From positions 806,001-870,000 of the forward strand of contig JAWKHH010000005.1 of the NCBI GenBank assembly GCA_041394945.1: DNA of 64,000 nt, in the 5' to 3' direction. Positions 34,343 to 43,100 of this stretch are shown piece after piece. The notes under the pieces are model-generated. The model had not been told where the DNA came from and made no database searches. It saw nothing but the letters and a program-made list of their open reading frames with translations. Position 1 is the stretch's first letter. Each line of letters begins with the position of its first letter. Origin of the DNA: Bryobacteraceae bacterium (GTDB lineage Bacteria > Acidobacteriota > Terriglobia > Bryobacterales > Bryobacteraceae). The translations under genes were made by a program, and so were the position numbers.

Positions 34343-37300
34343 ATGAAAAAACTGGGCTTCATTACTGTTTCTGTATTCATGTTCGCCGCGGCCCTGTCCG
34401 CCCAGGTGAACAAGAGCAACCTGACCGGAATCGTCCGCGACTCGACGGGCGCGGCTGCGGCGGGTGTCGCCATCACCCTCACCAACATCGACACCGGCGC
34501 GGCGCGCAACGAAACCAGCGACAACTCCGGCTTCTACCGCTTCACGCTCCTTGATCGCGGTGCCTACCGCCTCGAGGCCGCTCTCACCGGCTTCAAGCAA
34601 TTCCGCCAGGATGGCGTCGAATTGAAAACCGGCGAAACCACCACCATCGACATCGCTCTCACCCTCGGCGAGGTCGCCGAAAGCGTCACGGTCACCGGCG
34701 AGGCTGCGCTGCTCCGCACCGAAACCGGCGCGCTCGGCACCACCGTCAACCAGCAGGTGATCAACGAACTCCCTCTCATCGGCCGGAATCCCTACGTCTT
34801 CCTCACGCTCTCGCCCGGCATTCAGTACACCGGCGACCCCGGCGCGTTGAATCCGTGGGACGTCTCCGGACCCTCCTCGTTCGCCGCTTCCGGCGCCGAG
34901 GCCCGTAGCGAATTCCTGCTCGACGGCATCCCGAACATGGGGACATCGAACGTGTCGCTCTCGCCGTCGCCCGATGCCGTCCAGGAGATGCGCGTCCAAA
35001 CCAACGGCTTCGACGCCGAGTTCGGCCACTCCGGCGCGGCCTTCGTCAACGTCAGCACCCGCTCCGGCACCAACAACTACCACGGAGCCGCCTACTGGTA
35101 TCTGCGCAACGATAACCTGAACGCGAATACCTTTTTCAACAACCGCATCGGAGCCGTCAAAAACGAGTTCAAGCAGAACACCTACGGCGCGTCGTTCGGA
35201 GGACCCTTCTGGCTTCCGAAGGTCTACCAGGGCAAGGATCGCACGCACTACTTCTTCAACTTCGAAGGAACGCAGATCCGCGGCAACGCCTTCGCCCGGG
35301 CGATCGTCCCCACCGAATTGCAGCGCGCCGGGGATTTCTCGCAAACCACGGACCGCTCCGGCCGCCCCTACACCATCTACGATCCGGCCACCACGCGCCA
35401 GGAAGGCTCCGCGTTCCTTCGCGCGCCGTTCCCTGGGAACATCGTCCCCCAGGCGCGATTCGATCCGGTAGCGGCGAACGCCATGAAGTTCTACCCCCTT
35501 CCGAACACGCAGCCTTCCTCCGGCGATCTGCGCAACTTCGAGAATCCCCAGATCAACGGCCGCAAGTGGGCCAGCATGGCCTCCCGCGTCGACCACCAGA
35601 TCAGCCGGACGCAATCGGTCTTCTTCCGCTACGGCTGGAATCACCGCACCGATCCCTCGAGCCCGTTCTACGGCGAGTGCTGCCGGCCGGCCGGGAATCC
35701 CACCGGGGGCCAGGATGAGTTCGCGCGCGGCAACATCGGCGCCGGCGCCAGCTACACCTGGGTGGTGAGCCCGCGCATGGTCTTCGACGCCCGCATGGGC
35801 TTCACCCGCTACTTCGACGCCAACATCATGTATGGCCAGGGATTCAACCCCACCGCGCTCGGATTCCCGGCCGCGTTCACCGGGTCCATCGCCTACCTCA
35901 ACTTTCCGCGCTTCGCCATGACCTCCGGCGACGTGGAGAACCTGGGCGCCGGCCGCGTGCCGTCGAGCAACTTCATCAACGTCTACAACCCGCAGCTCAA
36001 CTTCCACTACACCGCCGGCCGCCATGCCACGAAATGGGGCTACCGCTACATGGTGTCGCAGCAGAATTCGTTCGGCCCGAACCGCTCGGCCGGCATCTTC
36101 AATTTCGGGCGGGCGTTCACCCAGGGTCCGAACGCGACTACGGTGGCGGCTCTCGCCGGGCACGACTTCGCTTCGTTCCTGCTCGGTACGCCCAACTCCG
36201 GCACGGCCGACATCAACGCGTCGCCGGCGCTGCAATCGAGCTATCACGCCGTCTACTTCCAGGACGACTGGAAAGCCACGTCGCGCCTCACCCTCAACCT
36301 CGGCCTGCGCGTCGAGCATGAGAACGGAACTTCAGACCGGTTCAACCGCGGCAACGCCGGGCTCGACTTCGCCATCGCCAGTCCCGTCGAAGCCCAGGCC
36401 CAGACCAACTACGCCCGCAGCCCGATTCCCGAACTCGCCTCGCTGAACGTGAAAGGCGGGCTCCGCTTCCTGGCCGAAGACAACACGCCCCGCGAGCACC
36501 TCAACATGCCGCGCCTGCTGTGGGCGCCCCGCCTGGGCTATGCCTACCGGCTCACCAACTGGATGGTCACTCGCGGCGGCTATGGCATTTTCTACACGCC
36601 CAACGTCGTCTCCAACTACCGCCTCGACGGCTTCTCGCTCGCTACGCAGATGGTCACGTCGCTCGACGGCAACCTGACCCCCTTCAACACGTTGCGTAAC
36701 CCGTTTCCCAATGGCCTGGTGCGGCCTCCGGGCGCCTCGGCCGGGCTGCTCACCGGGGTCGGACAGTCAGTCACCGCGGGCGGCGCCTCGCCCGAAAACT
36801 TCCTTCCCAACTACCGGCACGGGATGAACCAGCAGTTCTCCCAGGGCTTCCAGTTCGTCCTGCCCGGGAATCTGTCGATCCAGGCCGCATACGCCGGCAG
36901 CATGGTGCAGCGGATCACCGTCTCCCGCAACATCAATCAGTACGCGAACGAATTCCTGAGCCTGCGCACGCGGCTCAACGCGCGCGTCCCGAATCCGTTC
37001 GCCGGCGTGATTACGGACCGCACCAGCGCGCTCAGCCAACCCACCACCACCGTGGCGCAGTTGCTGCGGCCGTTTCCGCAGTACACCGGACTCACGCAAT
37101 CCAGCCTGCCCAACGGGCGTTCCTGGTACCATTCCTTCCAACTCGAAATCAGCAAGCGCCTCTCGAGCGGACTCTACTTCGGCGCCGCCTACACGAACTC
37201 GAAGTTTCTCGAAGCCACCGGCTACCGCAACCCTAACGACCCCGCGCCCGAACGCGTCATTTCCGATTCGGACCGGCCGCAGCGGCTCGTGGTTCACGGG

Positions 37301-37780
37301 CTCTATGAACTGCCCTTCGGCGCCGGCAAGCCGCTGCTCGCCGGCGCCCATCCGGTGGTCCGCAAGATCGCCGAAGGGTGGCAGTTCAACTGGGTGGTGA
37401 CGTTCCAGGGCGGCGCGCCGCTCGCCTTCGGCGGCGCCGAGCGGCTGTTCCGCTCCGAGAACAACGCCTATACCGTGAACAACTACTTTGATCCGACGCA
37501 GTTCGTCCCGCAGCAGCCCTTCACGCTGCGATACTCGTCTACCCGCACGGCCGATCTCCGCGCCCCCGGCATCAACAAGTGGGACCTCACCGTGCAGAAG
37601 AGCGTGTTCGTCCGCGAAGGGATCAGCTTCAAGGTCCAGGCCGAGTTGTACAACGCCTTCAACCGGACCCACTTCGGCACGCCCAACACCACCGTCACCA
37701 GCGGCGTCAACTTCGGCCGCATCACCGGGCTGTTCCTGCAGCCGCGCGAGGTCCAATTGTCGGGCCGGTTCACCTTCTAG
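34343..37780 (+). CDS. Oar-like TonB-dependent receptor with carboxypeptidase-regulatory-like domain (second copy)
   Basis: The ATG at 34343 (upstream AAAGGGG) gives 1145 residues. Domains in order are a signal peptide (MKKLGFITVSVFMFAAALSAQ), the carboxypeptidase-regulatory-like domain (about 24-110: TGIVRDSTGAAAAGVAITL), the plug (INELPLIGRNPYVFLTLSPG, SEFLLDGIPNMGTSN, FVNVSTRSGTNNYHG) and a long outer-membrane barrel ending in EVQLSGRFTF. The terminal Phe is typical of barrel assembly signals. It is paralogous to the receptor at 22481-25900, but the two proteins are clearly diverged. The substrate is unknown; the sialidase, sulfatase and propeller neighbours suggest a glycan or glycoconjugate. 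Confidence 0.93.
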   Translation: MKKLGFITVSVFMFAAALSAQVNKSNLTGIVRDSTGAAAAGVAITLTNIDTGAARNETSDNSGFYRFTLLDRGAYRLEAALTGFKQFRQDGVELKTGETTTIDIALTLGEVAESVTVTGEAALLRTETGALGTTVNQQVINELPLIGRNPYVFLTLSPGIQYTGDPGALNPWDVSGPSSFAASGAEARSEFLLDGIPNMGTSNVSLSPSPDAVQEMRVQTNGFDAEFGHSGAAFVNVSTRSGTNNYHGAAYWYLRNDNLNANTFFNNRIGAVKNEFKQNTYGASFGGPFWLPKVYQGKDRTHYFFNFEGTQIRGNAFARAIVPTELQRAGDFSQTTDRSGRPYTIYDPATTRQEGSAFLRAPFPGNIVPQARFDPVAANAMKFYPLPNTQPSSGDLRNFENPQINGRKWASMASRVDHQISRTQSVFFRYGWNHRTDPSSPFYGECCRPAGNPTGGQDEFARGNIGAGASYTWVVSPRMVFDARMGFTRYFDANIMYGQGFNPTALGFPAAFTGSIAYLNFPRFAMTSGDVENLGAGRVPSSNFINVYNPQLNFHYTAGRHATKWGYRYMVSQQNSFGPNRSAGIFNFGRAFTQGPNATTVAALAGHDFASFLLGTPNSGTADINASPALQSSYHAVYFQDDWKATSRLTLNLGLRVEHENGTSDRFNRGNAGLDFAIASPVEAQAQTNYARSPIPELASLNVKGGLRFLAEDNTPREHLNMPRLLWAPRLGYAYRLTNWMVTRGGYGIFYTPNVVSNYRLDGFSLATQMVTSLDGNLTPFNTLRNPFPNGLVRPPGASAGLLTGVGQSVTAGGASPENFLPNYRHGMNQQFSQGFQFVLPGNLSIQAAYAGSMVQRITVSRNINQYANEFLSLRTRLNARVPNPFAGVITDRTSALSQPTTTVAQLLRPFPQYTGLTQSSLPNGRSWYHSFQLEISKRLSSGLYFGAAYTNSKFLEATGYRNPNDPAPERVISDSDRPQRLVVHGLYELPFGAGKPLLAGAHPVVRKIAEGWQFNWVVTFQGGAPLAFGGAERLFRSENNAYTVNNYFDPTQFVPQQPFTLRYSSTRTADLRAPGINKWDLTVQKSVFVREGISFKVQAELYNAFNRTHFGTPNTTVTSGVNFGRITGLFLQPREVQLSGRFTF

Positions 37781-37872
37781 CCGCCGCACGGCCTAAACCG
37801 TTCTCTCCTCCGTGCCGATGGGTTGGGAAGCGCGATTGCGGCTTCGCCAAACGCGGCACGAGGAGCGAAAAC

Positions 37873-38466
37873 ATGTCCGATTTCTTCCGGAAAGAGCGCG
37901 AAGACGTCTTTGCCTCGCGGTTTGCCATGGACCCCAGCGGCAAAGCGTGGACCATCAAACCGCCGGGCGTGATCTTCCAGGCCAAGAACTTCCAGGAGAA
38001 GACCTTCAACGCGATCGTCAACGGACAGGGCGTCGCGGTGCGCTGCAAGGTGGACGGCTCCCGCCGCGGGCTCACCTTTACGTATCAGGCCGGTCCGGCG
38101 CTCAAGACGGAGACTCTCACGGAGACGGCCATCGCCGCGCTGATGCTCTCCAGGAGCAACCTCTATCTCTATGAAGCCGTCTGCTACCTGTTCAAGAAGC
38201 ACGCCAGCGCTTCAACCAACTCGCCGCTGATCTCCGGCTGCGTCGCCAGTAACTTCCAGGCAAGCACTGCCTACCCTGGCCGCAAGCTGCGGCTCGTGCT
38301 GAAGAACCGCGCTCCGATCCCCAATCCCTTCTCGTCGGGCGTGGAGAAGGAGCACTTCCTCATCGGCGAAGTAACCGCTTCGGATTGCCAGCAGGTCTGG
38401 TATCTCGGCCATGCCGCGGAGAATCTCAAGGAACTGGTGAGCCTGATCCCGCGCCTGGTCGCCTGA
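37873..38466 (+). CDS. Unknown 197-residue soluble protein
   Basis: The ATG at 37873 is preceded by AGGAG and starts MSDFFRKEREDVFASRFAMDP. The protein has no signal peptide, no membrane helix and a mixed alpha/beta composition, with segments such as GVIFQAKNFQEKTFNAIVNGQGVAVRCKVDG and ENLKELVSLIPRL at the end. I do not recognise the family and no catalytic motif stands out. It converges on the Ser/Thr kinase gene and overlaps its 3' end by 41 bases. It stands alone between the TonB receptor and the kinase operon. Confidence 0.7.
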   Translation: MSDFFRKEREDVFASRFAMDPSGKAWTIKPPGVIFQAKNFQEKTFNAIVNGQGVAVRCKVDGSRRGLTFTYQAGPALKTETLTETAIAALMLSRSNLYLYEAVCYLFKKHASASTNSPLISGCVASNFQASTAYPGRKLRLVLKNRAPIPNPFSSGVEKEHFLIGEVTASDCQQVWYLGHAAENLKELVSLIPRLVA

Positions 38467-41011
38467 CCGTCCGCGCCGCCGCCTTCTCGAGCGTCTCCCG
38501 CGCCTGTTTCACCCATGGCGAATCCGGCGTGCGCTCGAGCACCGGCAGCGCCATCCGCAGTTCCCGTTCCGCTTCCTCCAGCTTGCCGGCGCCCACCAGC
38601 GCGCGGCCGAGCTTCACCCGGCCGATCGCGATCTCGAGATGATCCGCCGGCAGCACCTTTGCGTACCGCCGCAAAACGTCGCGGAGCAGCGCCTCCGCGC
38701 GCGCATACTCCCCGCGATCGATATATACGACGCTCAGGTTGGCCAGCGCGATGGCCACGAAGTGATGGCCGTCGCCGTGAATCGCCCGGTAGGCATCGGC
38801 CGCCCCGCGGAACATTCGCTCGGCCGTCGCATAGTCGTGCTTTCCGGTGGCCACATGCCCCAGTGCGTTCATCGTGATCGCAACCGCCGGATGCACCGGT
38901 CCGAAAATCTTCCGGCGGATCTCGAGCGACCGTTCGAGCAGCGGCTGCGCTTCGTCGAAGCGCTTCTGCATCAGGATCGCTTGCGCCAGCGCCCGCATGC
39001 TCGCCGCCGTCTCCGGATGCTCCTCTCCGTAGTAGTTCTGATGAATGCCCAACGTCCGCCGGAACCAGGATTCCGCCTCCGCCACGCGCCCGCGCTGGAT
39101 GGCGACCTCGCCCAGGTTGTACATCGGATCGGCCAGCCGCGGATGGCCCTCGCCGTAGACGCGCCGGTAGATATCGAGCGCTTCCCTGCTAAGCCGCTCC
39201 GTCTGATCGTAGCGCCCCGCGTAGAACTGCGCGTCGGCGAGACTCATGAGCAGATTGCCCCGCTCCTGCCCGGAGGCGGTTTCCGGCTGTAGCGCCTGCG
39301 CCTGCTCCAATGCGTCGATCGCCTCCGGATACTTGCCCCGCCCGGTCAGCACCTGCCCGAGAGTCCCCAATGCCGCGGCGATGCGCAGGTGCTGCTCCGG
39401 TAACTCGCGGCGAGCCAGCTCCAGCGCCTCGCGGGCCAGCCCCTCGGCCTCCTCCTGCTTCCCCTGTTCCTGCCGCAGCACCGCCAGCGCCTGCGTCGAC
39501 TCCGCAACCAGCGCCGGGTTCCGCGGCTCCTGAGTCCGGCGGAGTGCGAGCGCGGCTTCGAGCAACTCAGCCGACTTGTCGTGCCTGCCCACGTGGCTGT
39601 AGATTTCACCCAGCGCGTTCATCAGGTCCGCCTGCGCCGCCGGATCGGCCGACAGCGCACGCGCATCCCGCGCGCCCCGGTCAAGCAGCGTAAGCACCCG
39701 CAGGTCCTCGGCCGGAACCTCGTTGTGCTCCCCGCCCTGGAACAGATTCAGCATGAACTGCTGGATCCGCTGCGCCCGCGCGGACTCCGCCAGCGCGTCG
39801 TCCCTCGCCGATGCCAGCCGCAACGTGAAGAACGTTACTGTCGCCGTAAGCGCCACCACCGCCAACGCCGCCGCCGCCAACGGAGTACGGTGGCGCGCGG
39901 CGAACTTGCGCATCCGGTACCACGCCTCGTCCGGACGCGCCTCGAGCGGTTCGTTCCGCAAATAGCGGTCGATATCGCGCAGAATAGCCTCGGCCGATCC
40001 ATACCGTCGCCCCGGCTCCTGATGGAGCGCCTTGAGTGCGATTACGTCGAGATCGGCCCAGTTCGCTTTGCTGGGCCCCCGCGCCCGGTCCGCGCCCGAC
40101 GACGGGGCGCGCGTCGCCCCGGAAAGGATCGTCGCCAGCGCATCGGCGGGCGCCTTCCCGGCCACGTCGAACAGTGGTTCCCCGGCTAGCAGTTCCCATA
40201 GAATCGCCCCCAGCGAATAGACGTCGGAGCGCACCGTGGCCGGCTCGCCGCGCAACTGCTCCGGCGCCGCGTAGGCCGGCGTCATCATCGCGAGCCCCGT
40301 GCGCGTGTGCCCGTCCGCCGGCTGCTCTTCGGTGAGGCGCTTGGCGATCCCGAAATCGAGCAGCCTCGCGTTGCCGGAGCCGTCCACGAGAATGTTCGAG
40401 GGCTTCAGATCGCGATGCAGAATCGCTTGCCCGTGCGCGTACTGCACCGCTTCGCACACCTGTTTGAAGAGGCGCAGGCGCGTGGCCGCCTCCGCGCCGC
40501 CGCACGATTCCGCCAGCGGCTTCCCGTCCACGAACTCCATCGCGAACCACGGCGTGCCGTCTTCGAGCACGCCGGCGTCGTAAAGGCTGGCGATATACGG
40601 ATGCGTCAATCGTGAGAGCGCCCGCTGCTCCTCCGCGAATCGCTCCCGCCGCGTCGCCGAGATCCACGCATCCGGAAGCAGCTTGATCGCCGCGTGGCGC
40701 CCCAACTCGTCGTGTTCGCCGAGGTAGACAACGCCCATCCCGCCGCGCCCGATCAACGAAAGCACCCGGTATGGCCCCACCATCCGCGTCGTGCTTCCGC
40801 CGCTTCCGAGCAGATCCCGCGCCAGCTCGGCCGGGCCGTGCCCCAGCACCGACGTGTGACGCCCATCTTCCTCGAGCAGCGCGATCACTTCGTCGCGCAG
40901 CGCGATGTCGTCTCCGCACTCGGCTTCGACGAAGGCGGCGCGGTGGGCGGCGGCCAGTTCGGCGGCTCGGTGAAAGATCTCTTGCGCGCGATTCCAGCGT
41001 GCCGCATCCAT
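38426..41011 (-). CDS. Membrane Ser/Thr protein kinase with extracytoplasmic TPR sensor domain
   Basis: The start at 41011, one base after the sigma gene stop, gives 861 residues. The kinase domain (about 80-350) has GRGGMGVVYLG, catalytic Lys110, HRDLKPSNILV (Asp201), LLDFGIAK (Asp219), APEQL and DVYSLGAILWE, all intact. A transmembrane helix lies at about 377-397, followed by roughly ten TPRs. This is the PknB/Stk architecture common in Acidobacteria and Myxobacteria. The N-terminal ~75 residues (DVIALLEED-type helical region) resemble the usual lead-in. Co-transcription with an ECF-like sigma factor suggests phosphorylation of that sigma or of its partner. It overlaps the convergent unknown gene by 41 bases. 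Confidence 0.94.
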   Translation of the reverse strand: MDAARWNRAQEIFHRAAELAAAHRAAFVEAECGDDIALRDEVIALLEEDGRHTSVLGHGPAELARDLLGSGGSTTRMVGPYRVLSLIGRGGMGVVYLGEHDELGRHAAIKLLPDAWISATRRERFAEEQRALSRLTHPYIASLYDAGVLEDGTPWFAMEFVDGKPLAESCGGAEAATRLRLFKQVCEAVQYAHGQAILHRDLKPSNILVDGSGNARLLDFGIAKRLTEEQPADGHTRTGLAMMTPAYAAPEQLRGEPATVRSDVYSLGAILWELLAGEPLFDVAGKAPADALATILSGATRAPSSGADRARGPSKANWADLDVIALKALHQEPGRRYGSAEAILRDIDRYLRNEPLEARPDEAWYRMRKFAARHRTPLAAAALAVVALTATVTFFTLRLASARDDALAESARAQRIQQFMLNLFQGGEHNEVPAEDLRVLTLLDRGARDARALSADPAAQADLMNALGEIYSHVGRHDKSAELLEAALALRRTQEPRNPALVAESTQALAVLRQEQGKQEEAEGLAREALELARRELPEQHLRIAAALGTLGQVLTGRGKYPEAIDALEQAQALQPETASGQERGNLLMSLADAQFYAGRYDQTERLSREALDIYRRVYGEGHPRLADPMYNLGEVAIQRGRVAEAESWFRRTLGIHQNYYGEEHPETAASMRALAQAILMQKRFDEAQPLLERSLEIRRKIFGPVHPAVAITMNALGHVATGKHDYATAERMFRGAADAYRAIHGDGHHFVAIALANLSVVYIDRGEYARAEALLRDVLRRYAKVLPADHLEIAIGRVKLGRALVGAGKLEEAERELRMALPVLERTPDSPWVKQARETLEKAAARTVRRPGAGSGSPVP

Positions 41012-41012
41012 C

Positions 41013-41597
41013 TCAACTCTCGGCCGTCCGCCCGCGCCGTACTTGCCGCGCCAGCCACGCCCGCGCCGCGCGCCAGTCGCGATGCACGGTTTCTTCCGAG
41101 ATTCCGAGCAGTCCAGCCGCATCAGCCACCGCCAGTCCGCCGAAGAACCGGAGCTCCACCATCTGCGCCTGACGCGGGTTCATCCTCTCCAGTTCGTCGA
41201 GGGCATCGTGCAATGCGATCACCTCGTCTTCCCGGACTACGGGCGCATCGAGAGCCTCGTCGAACGTCACGAAGACCGCCTCTCCCCCGCCGCGCTTTTC
41301 GGCGCGCCGCCGCCGCGCCGCCTCGACGAGCAATTGCCGCATCGCCCGCGCCGCGATCCGCTTGAAGTGAAGCTCCGAGTTTGCCCCGAACCCCTCGCCG
41401 GCGGCCAGCTTCAACCACGCCTCGTGGACGAGCGCGGTGGGGCTGAGCGATGCCGCGGGGTCGCCGCGGCGGACGGCGGATGCCATACGGTGCAGTTCCT
41501 GGTAGGCCAGCGCGAACAGACGGTCCACGTCTTTGCGACGGAGCGGACCGCCGGGAACGCCCCAGTCCCATGGCGGCTGTGGATCGTGTTGTGCCAC
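41013..41597 (-). CDS. ECF-like sigma factor of the kinase-associated type
   Basis: The 194-residue protein begins at a GTG. Region 2 has VDRLFALAYQELHRMASAVRR and LSPTALVHEAWLKL; region 4 has LERMNPRQAQMVELRFFGGLAVADAAGLLGIS and ETVHRDWRAARAWL, the helix-turn-helix. It resembles the sigma-70 ECF-like subfamily encoded beside Ser/Thr kinases in planctomycetes and acidobacteria (TIGR02999-like, from memory). The stop is one base before the kinase ATG. No zinc-finger anti-sigma gene is adjacent, so activity is probably controlled by the kinase. Regulated promoters are unknown. Confidence 0.9.
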   Translation of the reverse strand: MAQHDPQPPWDWGVPGGPLRRKDVDRLFALAYQELHRMASAVRRGDPAASLSPTALVHEAWLKLAAGEGFGANSELHFKRIAARAMRQLLVEAARRRRAEKRGGGEAVFVTFDEALDAPVVREDEVIALHDALDELERMNPRQAQMVELRFFGGLAVADAAGLLGISEETVHRDWRAARAWLARQVRRGRTAES

Positions 41598-41609
41598 AAC
41601 TACAGAAAC

Positions 41610-41634
41610 GACGAATCGCTTCCAGTTATGTTAC
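41610..41634 (-). promoter_or_regulatory. Candidate ECF-type promoter of the sigma-kinase operon
   Basis: On the minus strand GTAAC (41630-41634) and CGTC (41610-41613) are separated by 16 bases. This fits the general form of ECF promoters (AAC block, 16-17 bases, CGTC). It lies 12 bases before the GTG start at 41597, so a transcript would have almost no leader; indeed no clear Shine-Dalgarno sequence precedes the GTG. It could be autoregulation. Confidence 0.35.
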
Positions 41635-41758
41635 TACCCGCTGGCGATCCAAGGCGGCGAAGGCGCCTCGAGGCCGCCGGTCCGGCGGCGCACTCAGCGC
41701 TCCAATCGCCCGCCCGCCGATTTTCCCATCGCTCCCGTCCCGCTGCGCGCATGCGGCT

Positions 41759-43090
41759 CTACTTGCCCGCCGCGCCCGTCCGCTCGAACGCCCGGCCCAC
41801 GCCGGCCCAGATCCGGTCTTCGATATCCGGCGCGAAATGTCCCGGAAAACTGCCGAAATAGAACGCGTCGCCGCCCTCGTACCCGCCCTCCTTCAGAACC
41901 CTCGCCGAGGGAATGTAACCAAAAACATCGTTCGAGTAACCGGCCACCCACGTCGTATCCCAACCATAATTACTTTTAATCCGCAGCGAATAATCCACCA
42001 CTAACTCGCCGGCGAGCGTCGTAAGTGTGAATGTATCTCCGAACCTCCACGCCTGAATCGGATACGGATGCGTCTCAATGAGCTTTCCTTCCTTGGCGAG
42101 CTGCGCAAGCTGCCGCTCGGCGTGCCGGCGGTCCCGCTCGTCGCTCGATTTCGCCCTCTGCTCGAACTCCGCCTTGGTGTGCGGCGCGAACCGCACTTCC
42201 ACCGTTTCCATGGCCGCACGCAGCCTCCCCTCTACCGGCTTCATGTTTTTTCCGAGCACCTCGTCCACCGCATCGGCCAGCGTCGCGCCGTAGCGCTGCA
42301 GTTGCTCCGGCTTCCGCCGCGGCAGCGGGTTTGAATCCGCGCCCGCTCCCTGCACGAACAACGCCACCGCCCCTGGGTGCCGCTCTTCGAGGTAGTGCTG
42401 CGCGTACCCGGCGTAGTCGCCGTGAATCGTGTAGTCCGCCATGATCGTGTTGTGGCAGGCGTAGCCGAACAGGATCGCCTTCAACGCGCCCGCCGTCGAT
42501 TTCACCGCCAGCACTGGCACGTCGTGATCCACCGGCCCCGGATACTCGCGATGCCCCACGCGCCGCCGGTTCACCGCGAATCCCGCGAAGCCCTGCTCAA
42601 ACGAGAGCGCCGCCGCCTCGCGCGACCGCACCGCCCGGCCGATCGCCGCCACGATCTTCTCGCGCACCGCCGCCGTGTACCGCGCGATCGCCGCCCTGTT
42701 CTTCTCCAGATCCGCGCCCATCCGGTACTCGTAGTTGCCCGCGCTGCCCACCACCGGAGCGCTATGCGTGTGCGACGCGTTGAAGATGATCCGCTCCCGC
42801 GGAATGCCGTGGTCCTTCGTAACCTGCGACGCGATGTCTTCGGCCATATCCCGCCGAATCCCCACCAGGTCCAGCGTGACGATCACCGACACCGCGCCGG
42901 TGGAATCCTCGATCGCCAGCGCCTTCGCGAAAATCTCCTGCCTCACTTCGCTCGCTGGCTTGTCGCGCGACGCGTATCCCGCCAACCAGATCGGTTCATT
43001 GGGCGAGATGTTCTCGGCGGCCGCGCCGGCCTTCCATGCGGCGGCGGCGGGCAATGCCGCCAGAGTCAGGAAGAGAAAGAGTCTGCGCAT
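41759..43090 (-). CDS. Neutral ceramidase-like exported hydrolase
   Basis: The ATG at 43090 gives 443 residues and a signal peptide (MRRLFLFLTLAALPAAAA). Typical neutral/alkaline ceramidase N-terminal-domain features are GAAAENISPNEPIWLAGYASR, IFNASHTHSAP (zinc-ligand histidines), GYACHNTIMADYTIHGDYAGYAQ and FVQGAGADSNPLPRR. The C-terminal part has WGDTFTLT-like RFGDTFTLTTLAGELVVDYS and a tail ending GRAFERTGAAGK. Such proteins hydrolyse N-acyl amide bonds of sphingolipids or related lipids, but many bacterial members are only ceramidase-like. It lies 10 bases downstream of a PIG-L family deacetylase gene, so the two are likely one operon. Confidence 0.87.
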   Translation of the reverse strand: MRRLFLFLTLAALPAAAAWKAGAAAENISPNEPIWLAGYASRDKPASEVRQEIFAKALAIEDSTGAVSVIVTLDLVGIRRDMAEDIASQVTKDHGIPRERIIFNASHTHSAPVVGSAGNYEYRMGADLEKNRAAIARYTAAVREKIVAAIGRAVRSREAAALSFEQGFAGFAVNRRRVGHREYPGPVDHDVPVLAVKSTAGALKAILFGYACHNTIMADYTIHGDYAGYAQHYLEERHPGAVALFVQGAGADSNPLPRRKPEQLQRYGATLADAVDEVLGKNMKPVEGRLRAAMETVEVRFAPHTKAEFEQRAKSSDERDRRHAERQLAQLAKEGKLIETHPYPIQAWRFGDTFTLTTLAGELVVDYSLRIKSNYGWDTTWVAGYSNDVFGYIPSARVLKEGGYEGGDAFYFGSFPGHFAPDIEDRIWAGVGRAFERTGAAGK

Positions 43091-43100
43091 CACGATCTCT

